The position numbers and the translations under genes were made by a program. From the NCBI RefSeq assembly GCF_900113185.1, contig NZ_FOZD01000001.1, forward strand, positions 1,984,001-2,048,000: 64,000 nt of DNA. Direction: 5' to 3'. The notes beneath the pieces were generated by a model. It did not search any database. It had not been told where the DNA came from and worked only from the letters and a program-made list of their open reading frames with translations. This DNA comes from Agromyces sp. CF514. GTDB taxonomy: Bacteria; Actinomycetota; Actinomycetes; Actinomycetales; Microbacteriaceae. This document shows positions 7,608 through 15,205 of this stretch, one piece after another (positions within the stretch are counted from its first letter, which is position 1; every line of letters begins with the position of its first letter).

Positions 7608-8420
7608 ATGTCGCGAACCGACCCGAACACCGCGAAGCCCTCGAGCATCGCCGAACTCCGCGCCGTCGCGCAGCCGCCCGAGGTGCGCGGTCGACGCAAC
7701 GCCGAGCACTGGACGGCGTCGCTGTACCTGCGCAACCTCTCGCCGTACCTCACCTGGCTGCTGCTGCGCACGCGCATCAGCGCCAACGCGGTCACCGGCA
7801 TCATGATCCTCGTGGGCTGGTCGACGGCAGCGGCACTGCTGATCCCCGGCGTCTGGGGTGCGCTGCTCGCGGTCGTGCTCGGCCAGCTGCAGATGCTCGT
7901 CGACTGCTGCGACGGCGAGGTCGCGAGGTGGCGCCGCACGTCGTCGCCGGCGGGCGTGTTCCTCGACAAGGTCGGGCACTACTCGACCGAGGCGCTGATC
8001 CCGCTGGCGCTCGGCATCCGGGCCGCGGCCTATCCGCTCGAGTTCCCGGCGGACTTCCTGTTCACGACGCTCGGCGCGCTGCTCGCGCTCGTGATCGTGC
8101 TGAACAAGGCGCTCAACGACATGGTGCACGTGGCGCGCGCCAACGCCGGGCTCACGAGGCTCGCCGACACCCACGGCGAGACCGCGCCGCGCGGCGGCCT
8201 CGTCGCGAAGCTCCGCAAGGCCGCACGGTTCGTGCCGTTCCACCGTCTCTACCACTCGGTCGAACTCACGCTCATCGTCTTCGCGGCGTCGCTCGTCGGT
8301 CTCGTGTTCGGGCAGCCGCTCGTCGACCGCATCGTGCTCGTGGCGCTGGTGCCGCTCGCGATCCTCGCCGTCATCGGGCACTTCGTCGCGATCATGGCCT
8401 CGAACCGTGTCCGTTCCTGA
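7608..8420 (+). CDS. CDP-alcohol phosphatidyltransferase-family protein with altered motif
   Basis: This is a 270-residue integral membrane enzyme. The family motif D-x2-D-G-x2-A-R-x8-G-x3-D-x3-D is present at residues 99-124 as DCCDGEVAR, then G116, D120, but the last Asp is His124. The enzyme should transfer a phospho-alcohol from a CDP-alcohol to an acceptor hydroxyl. The preceding glycosyltransferase (5-base gap) and following GT2 (14-base overlap) argue for a glycan or glycolipid acceptor rather than ordinary phospholipid synthesis. The predicted membrane helices around residues 55-100, 135-165 and 210-265 match the family's six-helix fold. Whether the His variant is active is not decidable by eye. 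Confidence 0.8.
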   Translation: MSRTDPNTAKPSSIAELRAVAQPPEVRGRRNAEHWTASLYLRNLSPYLTWLLLRTRISANAVTGIMILVGWSTAAALLIPGVWGALLAVVLGQLQMLVDCCDGEVARWRRTSSPAGVFLDKVGHYSTEALIPLALGIRAAAYPLEFPADFLFTTLGALLALVIVLNKALNDMVHVARANAGLTRLADTHGETAPRGGLVAKLRKAARFVPFHRLYHSVELTLIVFAASLVGLVFGQPLVDRIVLVALVPLAILAVIGHFVAIMASNRVRS

Positions 8421-9318
8421 CGCTCCCGCGGCTGCGGCATCGCTGCCGCGCGTCGGCGTGGTCGTGCTCACCATGGGCAAGCGGCCCGACGACCTCGCAC
8501 GCGGCATCCGCAGCGTGCTCGACCAGCAGGGCGTCGAGGTCGACGTCGTCTGCGTCGGCAACGGCTGGGACCCCGCGACATCCGAGCCGCCGCTGCCCGC
8601 GCGTGTGAAGACCCGGCACCTGCCCGAGAACCTCGGCATCCCCGCCGGCCGGAACGCCGGCGTGCCCGACGTCGGCGGCGAGACGCTCTTCTTCCTCGAC
8701 GACGACGCGTTCCTGCCGAGCGACGTGTTCCTCCGAGACGGATGCCGCATGCTGGCCGCGCGACCCGAACTCGGGTTGATCCAGCCGCGCGTCGTCGACC
8801 CGACCGGGCTGACGTCGCCGCGTCGGTGGATCCCGCGCATCCGCAAGGGCGACCCGGCCGACTCCTCGCCCGTGTTCTCGTGCTGGGAGGGTGCGGTGCT
8901 CATGCCCCGCAGCGTGTTCGACGCGACCGGCGGCTGGGCCGATCCGTTCTTCTACGCGCACGAGGGCATCGAGCTCGCCTGGCGCGTCTGGGACACCGGG
9001 CACGTGGCCTGGTACGCGGGCGACCTCGAAGCCGCGCACCCGGTCATCGATCCCGCCCGGCACGCCTACTACTACCGGTTGAACGCGCGCAACCGCGTGT
9101 GGCTCGCCCGCCGTAACCTGCCGGCCGTGCTGGTGCCGCTCTACGTCGGCTCGTGGACCGGTATCCAGATGTTGCGCTGGGCGCGGCAGCCCGCGGCGCT
9201 CAAGGCCTGGTTCGGGGGCTGGCGCGCCGGCTGGCGCGAATCGCCCGGAGCGCGTCGGCCGATGCGCTGGCGCACGGTGTGGCGCATGACGCGTGCCGGG
9301 CGCCCGCCGATCGTCTGA
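8407..9318 (+). CDS. Family 2 glycosyltransferase
   Basis: This is a 303-residue GT-A glycosyltransferase. VGVVVLTMGKRPDDL opens the nucleotide-binding fold, ENLGIPAGRNAG is the typical rhamnosyltransferase-like segment, and FFLDDDAF supplies the metal-binding DxD. FFYAHEGIELAWR carries the catalytic-base region. It has no strong membrane segment, so it is probably a peripheral enzyme acting on a membrane acceptor. The GTG start overlaps the 3' end of the CDP-alcohol transferase gene by 14 bases, implying translational coupling. The donor and acceptor are unknown; the next gene downstream, with its own promoter, is a CDP-glycerol glycerophosphotransferase. Confidence 0.85.
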   Translation: MSVPDAPAAAASLPRVGVVVLTMGKRPDDLARGIRSVLDQQGVEVDVVCVGNGWDPATSEPPLPARVKTRHLPENLGIPAGRNAGVPDVGGETLFFLDDDAFLPSDVFLRDGCRMLAARPELGLIQPRVVDPTGLTSPRRWIPRIRKGDPADSSPVFSCWEGAVLMPRSVFDATGGWADPFFYAHEGIELAWRVWDTGHVAWYAGDLEAAHPVIDPARHAYYYRLNARNRVWLARRNLPAVLVPLYVGSWTGIQMLRWARQPAALKAWFGGWRAGWRESPGARRPMRWRTVWRMTRAGRPPIV

Positions 9319-9430
9319 ACCTGCCCGATCCGGCGTCGGGCCGGGCGTGCGCCGGATAACGATCGGCTCTCGAAAGGCCCGTCACCGCCCGCGGACGGCC
9401 GTCCGAGGCATCTGCTCAGGGCGGCATCGC

Positions 9431-9436
9431 TACCCT
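9431..9436 (+). promoter_or_regulatory. -10 box (TACCCT), leaderless type
   Basis: TACCCT is followed by 6 bases and the GTG at 9443. Confidence 0.5.
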
Positions 9437-9442
9437 TGGTGA

Positions 9443-10735
9443 GTGGGATTGAGAAGAGATGCGCGCCGCGCCGTCAAGCTGGCCAAAGAGATCATGTGGT
9501 CGCGACGGGCGCAGCGTGCTCTGGGCGAGAAGCTCCGAGAGCAGGCGCCGCTCGAACCGCACCGCTTCAAGATCGGCGTGTACTTCGCCGACGGCAAGGT
9601 CAACCTGTACCAGTTGCGCCAGTGGTACGCGCCCCTGGCCGAGCTCGCCGAGACGTACCCCGTGCTGCTGCTCAGCCGCGCGTCCGGCGCCGCCCTCACG
9701 CTGGTCGACGAGTCCCCGCTGCCGGTCGCGTACGTGCGCCGGGTCGCGGACCTCGAGCAGGTCGTGCACGAGCAGGACCTGCACGTGGTCTTCTACGTCA
9801 ACCAGAACGCCAAGAACTTCCAGATGATGCGTTACGGGCGCCGCTGGCACGTGTTCATCAACCACGGCGAGTCTGACAAGATGTACATGACCACGAACCA
9901 GTTCAAGGCCTACGACTACGCGTTCATCGCGGGCGACGCCGCGCGCGCACGGCTCGACAAGGTGCTCTGGGACTACGACTTCGACAAGCGGGCGATCCCG
10001 ATCGGGCGCCCGCAGGCCGACCACTACCTCGACGGCACCGAGCTGCCGTACACGCCCGATGAGCGCGAGGTCGTGCTCTACGCGCCGACCTGGGAGGGCG
10101 ACCGCGACGCCGCCGCCTACGGGTCGATCGCGACCCACGGCGTCGAGCTCGTGCGCGGGCTGCTCGCGACGGGGCGCCACCGGGTCATCTATCGGCCGCA
10201 CCCGCGTTCGGGCGTGGTCGACGAGGCGTACGGTGCCGCGAACCGGCAGATCATCCAGTCGCTCGCCGCGGCGAACGCGGCCGACCCGTCGGCTCGGCAC
10301 GTCTACGACGACGGCCCGAGCCTCGGCTGGCAGCTCGCCGCGGCCGACGTCGCGATCGTCGACATCTCGGCGATGGTCTACGACCGGCTCGCGGCCGGAA
10401 AGCCCCTGCTCGTCACGCGTCCGGCGAACCCCGCGGCGCAGATCGACTCGAGCGGCTACCTGCAGGCGTGCGAGTGGCTCGCGGTGTCGGATGCGGCGCG
10501 TCTCGTCGCCCGCGTCGACGAGGTCGCGCACGATGCGGCGGCCCTCGAGCGTCTCGGGTTCTGGGTAGAGCGCTACTTCGGCGACACGACGCCCGGCGTC
10601 ACGACCGCGCGCTTCCACGCAGCAGTCGAGCACCTCATGGCCGAGTGGGAGCGGTTCGCGGCCCTGCACGCCGCAGACGGCGAGATCGACGAACACGACG
10701 AGGACGACGACGACGACCTCGAGACGACGGCGTAG
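9443..10735 (+). CDS. CDP-glycerol:poly(glycerophosphate) glycerophosphotransferase (TagF/TagB family)
   Basis: This is a 430-residue enzyme of the CDP-glycerol glycerophosphotransferase family. Recognisable family segments are INHGESDK (about residues 137-144), YAPTWEG (about 213) with the conserved Pro-Thr-Trp, and YRPHPRSG (about 251), followed by the DVAIVDISAMVYDRLA acidic segment. Such enzymes add glycerophosphate units from CDP-glycerol to teichoic-acid-like polymers at the cytoplasmic face. The C-terminus is unusually acidic (a run of Asp/Glu in the last 15 residues). With the neighbouring TagGH-type exporter it supports synthesis of a phosphodiester-containing wall polymer. No CDP-glycerol-forming TagD is in the window. 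Confidence 0.85.
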   Translation: MGLRRDARRAVKLAKEIMWSRRAQRALGEKLREQAPLEPHRFKIGVYFADGKVNLYQLRQWYAPLAELAETYPVLLLSRASGAALTLVDESPLPVAYVRRVADLEQVVHEQDLHVVFYVNQNAKNFQMMRYGRRWHVFINHGESDKMYMTTNQFKAYDYAFIAGDAARARLDKVLWDYDFDKRAIPIGRPQADHYLDGTELPYTPDEREVVLYAPTWEGDRDAAAYGSIATHGVELVRGLLATGRHRVIYRPHPRSGVVDEAYGAANRQIIQSLAAANAADPSARHVYDDGPSLGWQLAAADVAIVDISAMVYDRLAAGKPLLVTRPANPAAQIDSSGYLQACEWLAVSDAARLVARVDEVAHDAAALERLGFWVERYFGDTTPGVTTARFHAAVEHLMAEWERFAALHAADGEIDEHDEDDDDDLETTA

Positions 10736-10837
10736 CCGTCCGGTCGGTGCCAGAGCGGCGCGGGTCCGGCGCGCCCGGGCGCACGGGGCCGACTGACGGG
10801 TCGCGGGCGCGCCCCTCGAACCGCGGGGCGCTCGGCG

Positions 10838-11821
10838 TCAGCGCTCGCCGGCCGCTTCGGGTTCGGGCTCCGGAACGGATGCCGCGGCATCCGTCGACTC
10901 GATGCGCCGTCGATCGCGTCTCACGGCGCGCGCGGCGACCTCTCGCAGGCCGCGGCTCGTCGAGACCGCGACCGCGCCGAACGCGGCCGCCGCACGCATG
11001 ACTCCCGAGGCGGCCGCCTGCGCGAGCGCAGGGGAGTCGCCCGGTTCGAGTTCGAGCGGCAGCGCCGCGGGCGCCTGCCCGAACGCCAGCCTGGACTGCT
11101 GCAGCACCTTGCGGCCGAGCAGGTGGTTGCCGGTGCCGCCGATCGCCGCGCCGATGCCGAACGGGAGCGCCTTGCCGATGATGCCCGCCCCGCCCTTGAC
11201 GGCGAAGTGCTTGATGAAGGTCGCGCGCAGCTGGTCGGCGACGGGCCCGACGAGTGCGCGGGGGAGGCCGTTCGTGATGAGCTCGCCCCAGTACGCGTCT
11301 CGTGCCACGCCGCGACCGCCCGCCTGTCCGGCGAACTGGCGCACGAGGTCGACGCCCTCGCGACCGAGCATCAGGGTCATGACGAGCGCGCGCGCCCTGG
11401 CCGGGTTCTCGACGGCGATGCCGTGCACCTCGGCGACGGACTGCGCGAACAGCGCCGTCGCCTCGAGGAACCCGGCGGTCTCGACGCCCGAGAGTGCCAG
11501 GGTGACGCCCGTGCCGATGCCCGGGATCACCGCGGTCGCGCCCACCGCCGCCCCACCGGTCGTGACGGCGGCGAGGTAGCGCCGCTCGAGCATCCGGATG
11601 AGCTCGTCGGGCGTGGCCTGCGGGGCACGGCGTCGGATGCTGCGGATGTGCGCGACCACGACGGGGCGCTGGATCGACAGCACGAGGTCGATGCCGCGAT
11701 CGAGGCCAGAGGGCTGCGCCGGGACATCCGCTCGCCCCGAATCGCCGCCCGACGACTCGGCGTTGGGCTCGGAGGGCGCGGTCACGCCCATCGAGGTGAT
11801 CTTGTGCACGCGTTCGGGCAT
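10838..11821 (-). CDS. EcsC-like conserved actinobacterial protein of unknown function
   Basis: This is a 327-residue protein with a disordered N-terminus, a helical core containing two long Gly/Ala-rich hydrophobic hairpins (GATAVIPGIGTGVTLALSG near residue 95 and IGKALPFGIGAAIGGTGNHLLG near 230), and a basic then acidic tail. The layout resembles EcsC-family proteins, which are membrane-associated and of unknown biochemical role; the family call is tentative. The ATG at 11821 has no ribosome-binding site but is preceded at 6 bases by TATCAT, supporting this start. It lies downstream of the exporter genes on the same strand but with its own promoter. Confidence 0.6.
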   Translation of the reverse strand: MPERVHKITSMGVTAPSEPNAESSGGDSGRADVPAQPSGLDRGIDLVLSIQRPVVVAHIRSIRRRAPQATPDELIRMLERRYLAAVTTGGAAVGATAVIPGIGTGVTLALSGVETAGFLEATALFAQSVAEVHGIAVENPARARALVMTLMLGREGVDLVRQFAGQAGGRGVARDAYWGELITNGLPRALVGPVADQLRATFIKHFAVKGGAGIIGKALPFGIGAAIGGTGNHLLGRKVLQQSRLAFGQAPAALPLELEPGDSPALAQAAASGVMRAAAAFGAVAVSTSRGLREVAARAVRRDRRRIESTDAAASVPEPEPEAAGER

Positions 11822-11827
11822 GCGGCG

Positions 11828-11833
11828 ATGATA
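11828..11833 (-). promoter_or_regulatory. -10 box (TATCAT), leaderless type
   Basis: TATCAT on the minus strand, then 6 bases, then the ATG at 11821. Confidence 0.5.
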
Positions 11834-11895
11834 CGTGAGCGCGCTGGGGCGGAGCGGGGGGTTGCGCGGAGGCGCGGATCGTTCGCAGCTGCTGG

Positions 11896-12669
11896 TCAGG
11901 TCGTGCCGTGCTCGGCGTTGTACCGGTCGAGCACGGCGTCGATGGGACCGTCGAGCTGGAGCTTGCCGCCGTCGAGGTAGAGGCCGCGCGTGCAGAATCG
12001 TCGGAGGTCTCGCTCGTTGTGCGAGACGAAGAACATCGTCCGTCCGCCCGCGAGGAGCTCCTCGATGCGCTTGTAGCACTTCTCGCGGAACGCCTTGTCG
12101 CCCACGGCGAGCACCTCGTCGACGAGCAGGATCGGCTCCTCGAGCTGGGAGATGACGGCGAACGCGACGCGCACCTTCATGCCGCTCGACAGGTGCTTGT
12201 ACGGCGTGTCGAGGAACGCACCGACTCCCGAGAACTCGACGACCTCGTCGAACTTCTCGTCGATCTGCCGGTTCGTCATGCCGTGCAGGCCCGCGGTCAG
12301 GTAGACGTTGTCGCGCACCGTGAGGTCGTCGACGAACCCGCCGGTGATCTCGATGAGCGGTGCGACGCCCCCCGTCACCTCGACCGTGCCCTCGTCGGCG
12401 ATCATGACGCCGGCGACGAGCTTCAGCAGGGTCGACTTGCCCTGGCCGTTACGGCCGACCACGCCGATGGCCTCGCCCGGGCGCACCGCGATGGACACGT
12501 CGCGCAGCGCCCAGAACTCGTCGGGCCGGGTGCGTCGCCTACGGCCGGCGAGGAGGTCCTTGAACGAGCGCCGACCCCGGCGGTTGCGGCGGAACCGCAC
12601 ACCGAGGCCCTCGGCCCGGATCGCGAACGCCTCGCCCACGGGCAGTGCGGTGGCAGTGGCATCCGTCAT
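11896..12669 (-). CDS. tagH: Polysaccharide/teichoic acid ABC exporter, ATPase subunit (TagH/Wzt type)
   Basis: This is a 257-residue ABC ATPase. Walker A is GRNGQGKST (about residue 69), the signature is LSSGM (about 163), Walker B with the catalytic Glu is ILLVDEVLAVGD (about 186), and the switch His is in FVSHN. The long N-terminal arginine-rich stretch before the nucleotide-binding fold and the LIEITGGFVDDLTVRDN segment are typical of Wzt/TagH/RfbB ATPases that drive export of undecaprenyl-linked polymers. It lacks the extended C-terminal carbohydrate-binding domain, as in the TagH-short group. Its ATG shares a base with the stop of the permease gene (TGATG), so the two are translationally coupled. 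Confidence 0.88.
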   Translation of the reverse strand: MTDATATALPVGEAFAIRAEGLGVRFRRNRRGRRSFKDLLAGRRRRTRPDEFWALRDVSIAVRPGEAIGVVGRNGQGKSTLLKLVAGVMIADEGTVEVTGGVAPLIEITGGFVDDLTVRDNVYLTAGLHGMTNRQIDEKFDEVVEFSGVGAFLDTPYKHLSSGMKVRVAFAVISQLEEPILLVDEVLAVGDKAFREKCYKRIEELLAGGRTMFFVSHNERDLRRFCTRGLYLDGGKLQLDGPIDAVLDRYNAEHGTT

Positions 12670-13481
12670 CAGATCTCCTTCAGCACCTGGCGGACGCTGC
12701 CGCGGAACACGAGCAGCCCGATCGCGAGGAGCGCGCCCGACATGAGCGCCGCGATGACGACGTCGAACCAGTCGAGCTCCTGCGGGAAGAACGCCGAGCG
12801 GTAGATGCCGAAGATGCCCGAGAGCGGGTTGAACGCGGCCCACACGTGCAGTTGGCTCGGCAGGTCGGCGACGCCGTAGATGATCGGCGACGCGTAGAAC
12901 AGGAACCGCAGGGCGAGCTTGACGGCGCGTTCGAGGTCGCGGAAGAACACCACGAGCGGTGCGACGATGAGCGCGACGCCCGCGGTCAGCACCGCCTGCA
13001 GCAGGATGCCGAGCGGGAAGAGCAGGAGGTTCCAGTTCACGGGCGCCTGGAAGATGATCGCGAACAGGGCGAGCACGGGCAGCGCGAGCAGGAACTCGAT
13101 GCCCTTCGAGAGCACGATGCGGTTGACCCAGATCGTTCGCGGGATCATGGTGGAGCGCACCAGCTTCGCGTCCTTCAGGAACGCGCGCGTCGAGTCGGAG
13201 ACCGCACCGTTGAACCACATCCACGGCAGCAGCGCCGACAGCAGGAACACGATGTACGGCTCGGTGCCCACACCCTTCTGGAAGACCTGGGTGAAGACGA
13301 ACCAGTAGATGCCGGCCATCACGAGCGGGTCGAGCACCGACCACACGTACCCCAGGGCGGACGTCGAGTACCGGACCTTGAGATCGCGCGTGGTGAGCAG
13401 CCAGAGCGAATGGCGGTAGCGGGACCACCGCGTGCGCTGCAGCGGGTGGGCGTCGCCGTAGGCGACCGAGGTGGTGCTCAT
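12669..13481 (-). CDS. tagG: Polysaccharide/teichoic acid ABC exporter, permease subunit (TagG/Wzm type)
   Basis: This is a 270-residue membrane protein of the ABC-2 (TagG/RfbA) permease family. The cytoplasmic start ends in LLTTRDLKVRYSTSALGYVWSVLDPL, the characteristic amphipathic segment, and is followed by six hydrophobic stretches. PWMWFNGAVSDSTRAFLKDAKLV is the family's conserved loop. With the ATPase it should move a lipid-linked glycan across the membrane. ATG 13481 fits the family's usual N-terminal length; the open frame extends upstream without similarity. A -10 (TACGAT) lies 9 bases before the ATG, in a short region shared with the divergent ECF-type gene. Confidence 0.88.
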   Translation of the reverse strand: MSTTSVAYGDAHPLQRTRWSRYRHSLWLLTTRDLKVRYSTSALGYVWSVLDPLVMAGIYWFVFTQVFQKGVGTEPYIVFLLSALLPWMWFNGAVSDSTRAFLKDAKLVRSTMIPRTIWVNRIVLSKGIEFLLALPVLALFAIIFQAPVNWNLLLFPLGILLQAVLTAGVALIVAPLVVFFRDLERAVKLALRFLFYASPIIYGVADLPSQLHVWAAFNPLSGIFGIYRSAFFPQELDWFDVVIAALMSGALLAIGLLVFRGSVRQVLKEI

Positions 13482-13490
13482 CACGATCTC

Positions 13491-13517
13491 ATCGTAGATG
13501 GCGAGCGACGGTAGATT
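13491..13517. promoter_or_regulatory. Divergent -10 boxes between tagG and the ECF S-component gene
   Basis: TACGAT (minus strand, 13491-13496) serves tagG, and TAGATT (plus strand, 13512-13517) serves the rightward gene. The two promoters lie back to back, so they may compete or share control. Confidence 0.45.
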
Positions 13518-13557
13518 TGGAGCGGCGCCTCCTGCGGCGCCTTCTGAGAGGAGCGTC

Positions 13558-14106
13558 GTGCGGCGTACAACCACCCGGGTCCTGCTGAGCTGTGCGGCGA
13601 TCGGCGTCGGAGGCGGGCTCGTCGCAGGCGCGTCCGGCTACCTCGCCGCGGCGTTCGCGGCGTTCGGTCCGCTGTTCTACGGCATCACCGTCGGCGCCCA
13701 CTTCCTGCCGAGCATCGTCGCGCTCGCGCTGCTCAAGCGCCCGGGCACCGCCGTGCTCGCCGGGGTCATCGCGGGTCTGGTCGGCGCGGTGTTCGCGCCC
13801 TGGTGGATCGGCCGCTTCGTCGGAACGGGGCTGCTCGTCGGCGCGCTCATCGAACTGCCGTTCCTCATCACGCGCTACCGGCGCTGGAGCCCCTGGATGT
13901 TCTACGTCTCCGCGGTGTTCTCGGGCATCGTGCTCGCGATCGGCGTGTTCATCGGCCTCGGTGCCGAGCACTACACGGTCTGGGCGTGGGCGATCGCGCT
14001 GCCGCTCTGGGTGCTGAGCCCCGTGGCCTTCACGTGGGTCGGCCGGCTCATCGCGGCCAGGCTCGCGCGCGCCGGCGTCGCGCAGTCGGTGGGCGACGCA
14101 CCCTGA
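13558..14106 (+). CDS. ECF transporter S-component-like membrane protein (YkoE type)
   Basis: This is a 182-residue polytopic membrane protein with five to six helices. The segments GYLAAAFAAFGPLFYGI, HFLPSIVALALLKRPG and GALIELPFLITRYRRW resemble YkoE, the substrate-binding S component of thiamine-precursor (HMP) ECF transporters. No ECF ATPase or T component lies nearby, so it would have to use a shared energising module elsewhere in the genome. The start is the GTG at 13558 with GAGAGGAG 6 bases upstream; the open frame back to 13498 crosses the promoter. Substrate assignment is inference; no TPP riboswitch is recognisable upstream. Confidence 0.65.
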   Translation: MRRTTTRVLLSCAAIGVGGGLVAGASGYLAAAFAAFGPLFYGITVGAHFLPSIVALALLKRPGTAVLAGVIAGLVGAVFAPWWIGRFVGTGLLVGALIELPFLITRYRRWSPWMFYVSAVFSGIVLAIGVFIGLGAEHYTVWAWAIALPLWVLSPVAFTWVGRLIAARLARAGVAQSVGDAP

Positions 14107-14141
14107 CCCTCGACGACCGAGCGCGTCCCGCAGGGACTCGG

Positions 14142-14180
14142 CCCGGTCTGCGCCACCAAAAGCCCCGGTCTGCGCCACGA
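14142..14180. repeat. Two-copy direct repeat
   Basis: CCCGGTCTGCGCCACCA (14142-14158) is repeated with one change (14164-14180) at a 22-base period, between two convergent genes and next to the terminator. Confidence 0.7.
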
Positions 14181-14185
14181 ACAGC

Positions 14186-14217
14186 GAAGAGCGGATGCCG
14201 CGTGGCATCCGCTCTTC
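14186..14217. terminator. Bidirectional terminator hairpin
   Basis: GAAGAGCGGATGCC and GGCATCCGCTCTTC form a perfect 14-bp stem around a GCGT loop, between the convergent ECF-like and nucleotidyltransferase genes. The stem contains the window's iterated GGATGCC/GGCATCC motif. Confidence 0.75.
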
Positions 14218-14260
14218 ACTGCTGTGTCGAACTGCGGGGTCGGCCGTGGCCGACGCGCGA

Positions 14261-14953
14261 TCACACGAAGTGGTTGGCTCGCTCGAGGTCTTCGGCGAAG
14301 TCGATCTCGACCGCGTAGAGGTCGGTGATGTCCATCGGCTCGACGAGGAGGCCGTTCTTCTCGATCGCGAGCTCGAGGCCGCGCTCGAAGTAGTCCTGGT
14401 CGCCGACGCGGCGCAGGTGCGCGAGGAAGGTGGCCTTGTCGCGGCTCGAGATGTAGTTGATGCCCACGGCCTCGCCGAGCCCGCCCTTGACGGTCTTCGA
14501 GAGCTCCTTGACGTAGCCCTCGGCGCTGATCGTGTACTTCACCTCTTCGTCGGACACCTTGGCGTGGTTGACCGTGACGAACGACTGGTCGCGCGCGATG
14601 TACGGCAGGGCGCGGTCGAGGATGCTCGGGTCGAAGACGACGTCGCCGTTCATCCAGAGCACGCCGCCGGGCTGGGATGCCGCGAGCGCACGCATGAGCG
14701 ACTTCGACGTGTTCGTCTGGTCGTACTCCTCGTTGTAGACGAAGGACGCCTGCGGGAACGCCTCGATGATGTGCTCGAGCTTGTAGCCGACCACGATCGT
14801 GACGTCGGTGCCTGCGCCGAACGCGTGCTCGATGTTGTCGAACTGCTGGCGCATGATCGTGCGACCGTCGCTGAGTTCGGTGAGCGGCTTGGGGAGGGAT
14901 CGCCCGAGCCGGCTCCCCATGCCGGCCGCGAGAATCACGATCTGGGTGGTCAT
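14261..14953 (-). CDS. LicC-like NTP transferase (phospho-alcohol cytidylyltransferase or sugar-phosphate nucleotidyltransferase)
   Basis: This is a 230-residue NTP_transf_3-type protein. ILAAGMGSRLGRSLPKPL at the N-terminus is the nucleotide-binding signature with the essential Lys in PKPL, and WMNGDVVFD (about residue 100) has the metal-binding Asp. Size and layout fit LicC-like phosphocholine cytidylyltransferases and inositol-1-phosphate cytidylyltransferases, which make CDP-alcohols. A CDP-alcohol phosphotransferase is encoded 6 kb away in the same cluster, so this enzyme may provide its donor; that pairing is inference. AAGGAG precedes the ATG. A 252-base intergenic region with A/T-rich patches lies upstream. 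Confidence 0.8.
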   Translation of the reverse strand: MTTQIVILAAGMGSRLGRSLPKPLTELSDGRTIMRQQFDNIEHAFGAGTDVTIVVGYKLEHIIEAFPQASFVYNEEYDQTNTSKSLMRALAASQPGGVLWMNGDVVFDPSILDRALPYIARDQSFVTVNHAKVSDEEVKYTISAEGYVKELSKTVKGGLGEAVGINYISSRDKATFLAHLRRVGDQDYFERGLELAIEKNGLLVEPMDITDLYAVEIDFAEDLERANHFV

Positions 14954-15193
14954 GCTGTTCTCCTTCGGAAGGATCGGATGCCGCGCCTCGAGGCCGAGAA
15001 TTTACGCGCAGTTCATCCGGAAGATCTGTTGAAGACACACCGTTATGCCGTGACCAGCGTAGCGGGACGAGGTCACGGATGCCTGAATGATCTCACGCTT
15101 CGTAGCGCGATCGTGATCGAGCGCACAGGAGATGCACAGAGACGCCGCGCGTCGTCAGAGGGCGAACGTGAGCGCCGGAGGCCCCGGTGTTGA

Positions 15194-15199
15194 TACCTT
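15194..15199 (+). promoter_or_regulatory. -10 box (TACCTT), leaderless type
   Basis: TACCTT, 6 bases, then the GTG at 15206. Confidence 0.5.
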
Positions 15200-15205
15200 G
15201 GCTGG

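Noticed and set aside
13518..13557. TPP riboswitch in front of the YkoE-like gene (CTGAGAGG was suggestive)
   Set aside because: The rest of the thi-box core is absent and the leader is only about 35 bases.
13489..15038. Minus-strand frames with repeated VAQTG-like peptides across 14106-14261
   Set aside because: They arise from the short direct repeat and terminator region antisense to real genes; no ribosome-binding site or family pattern supports them.
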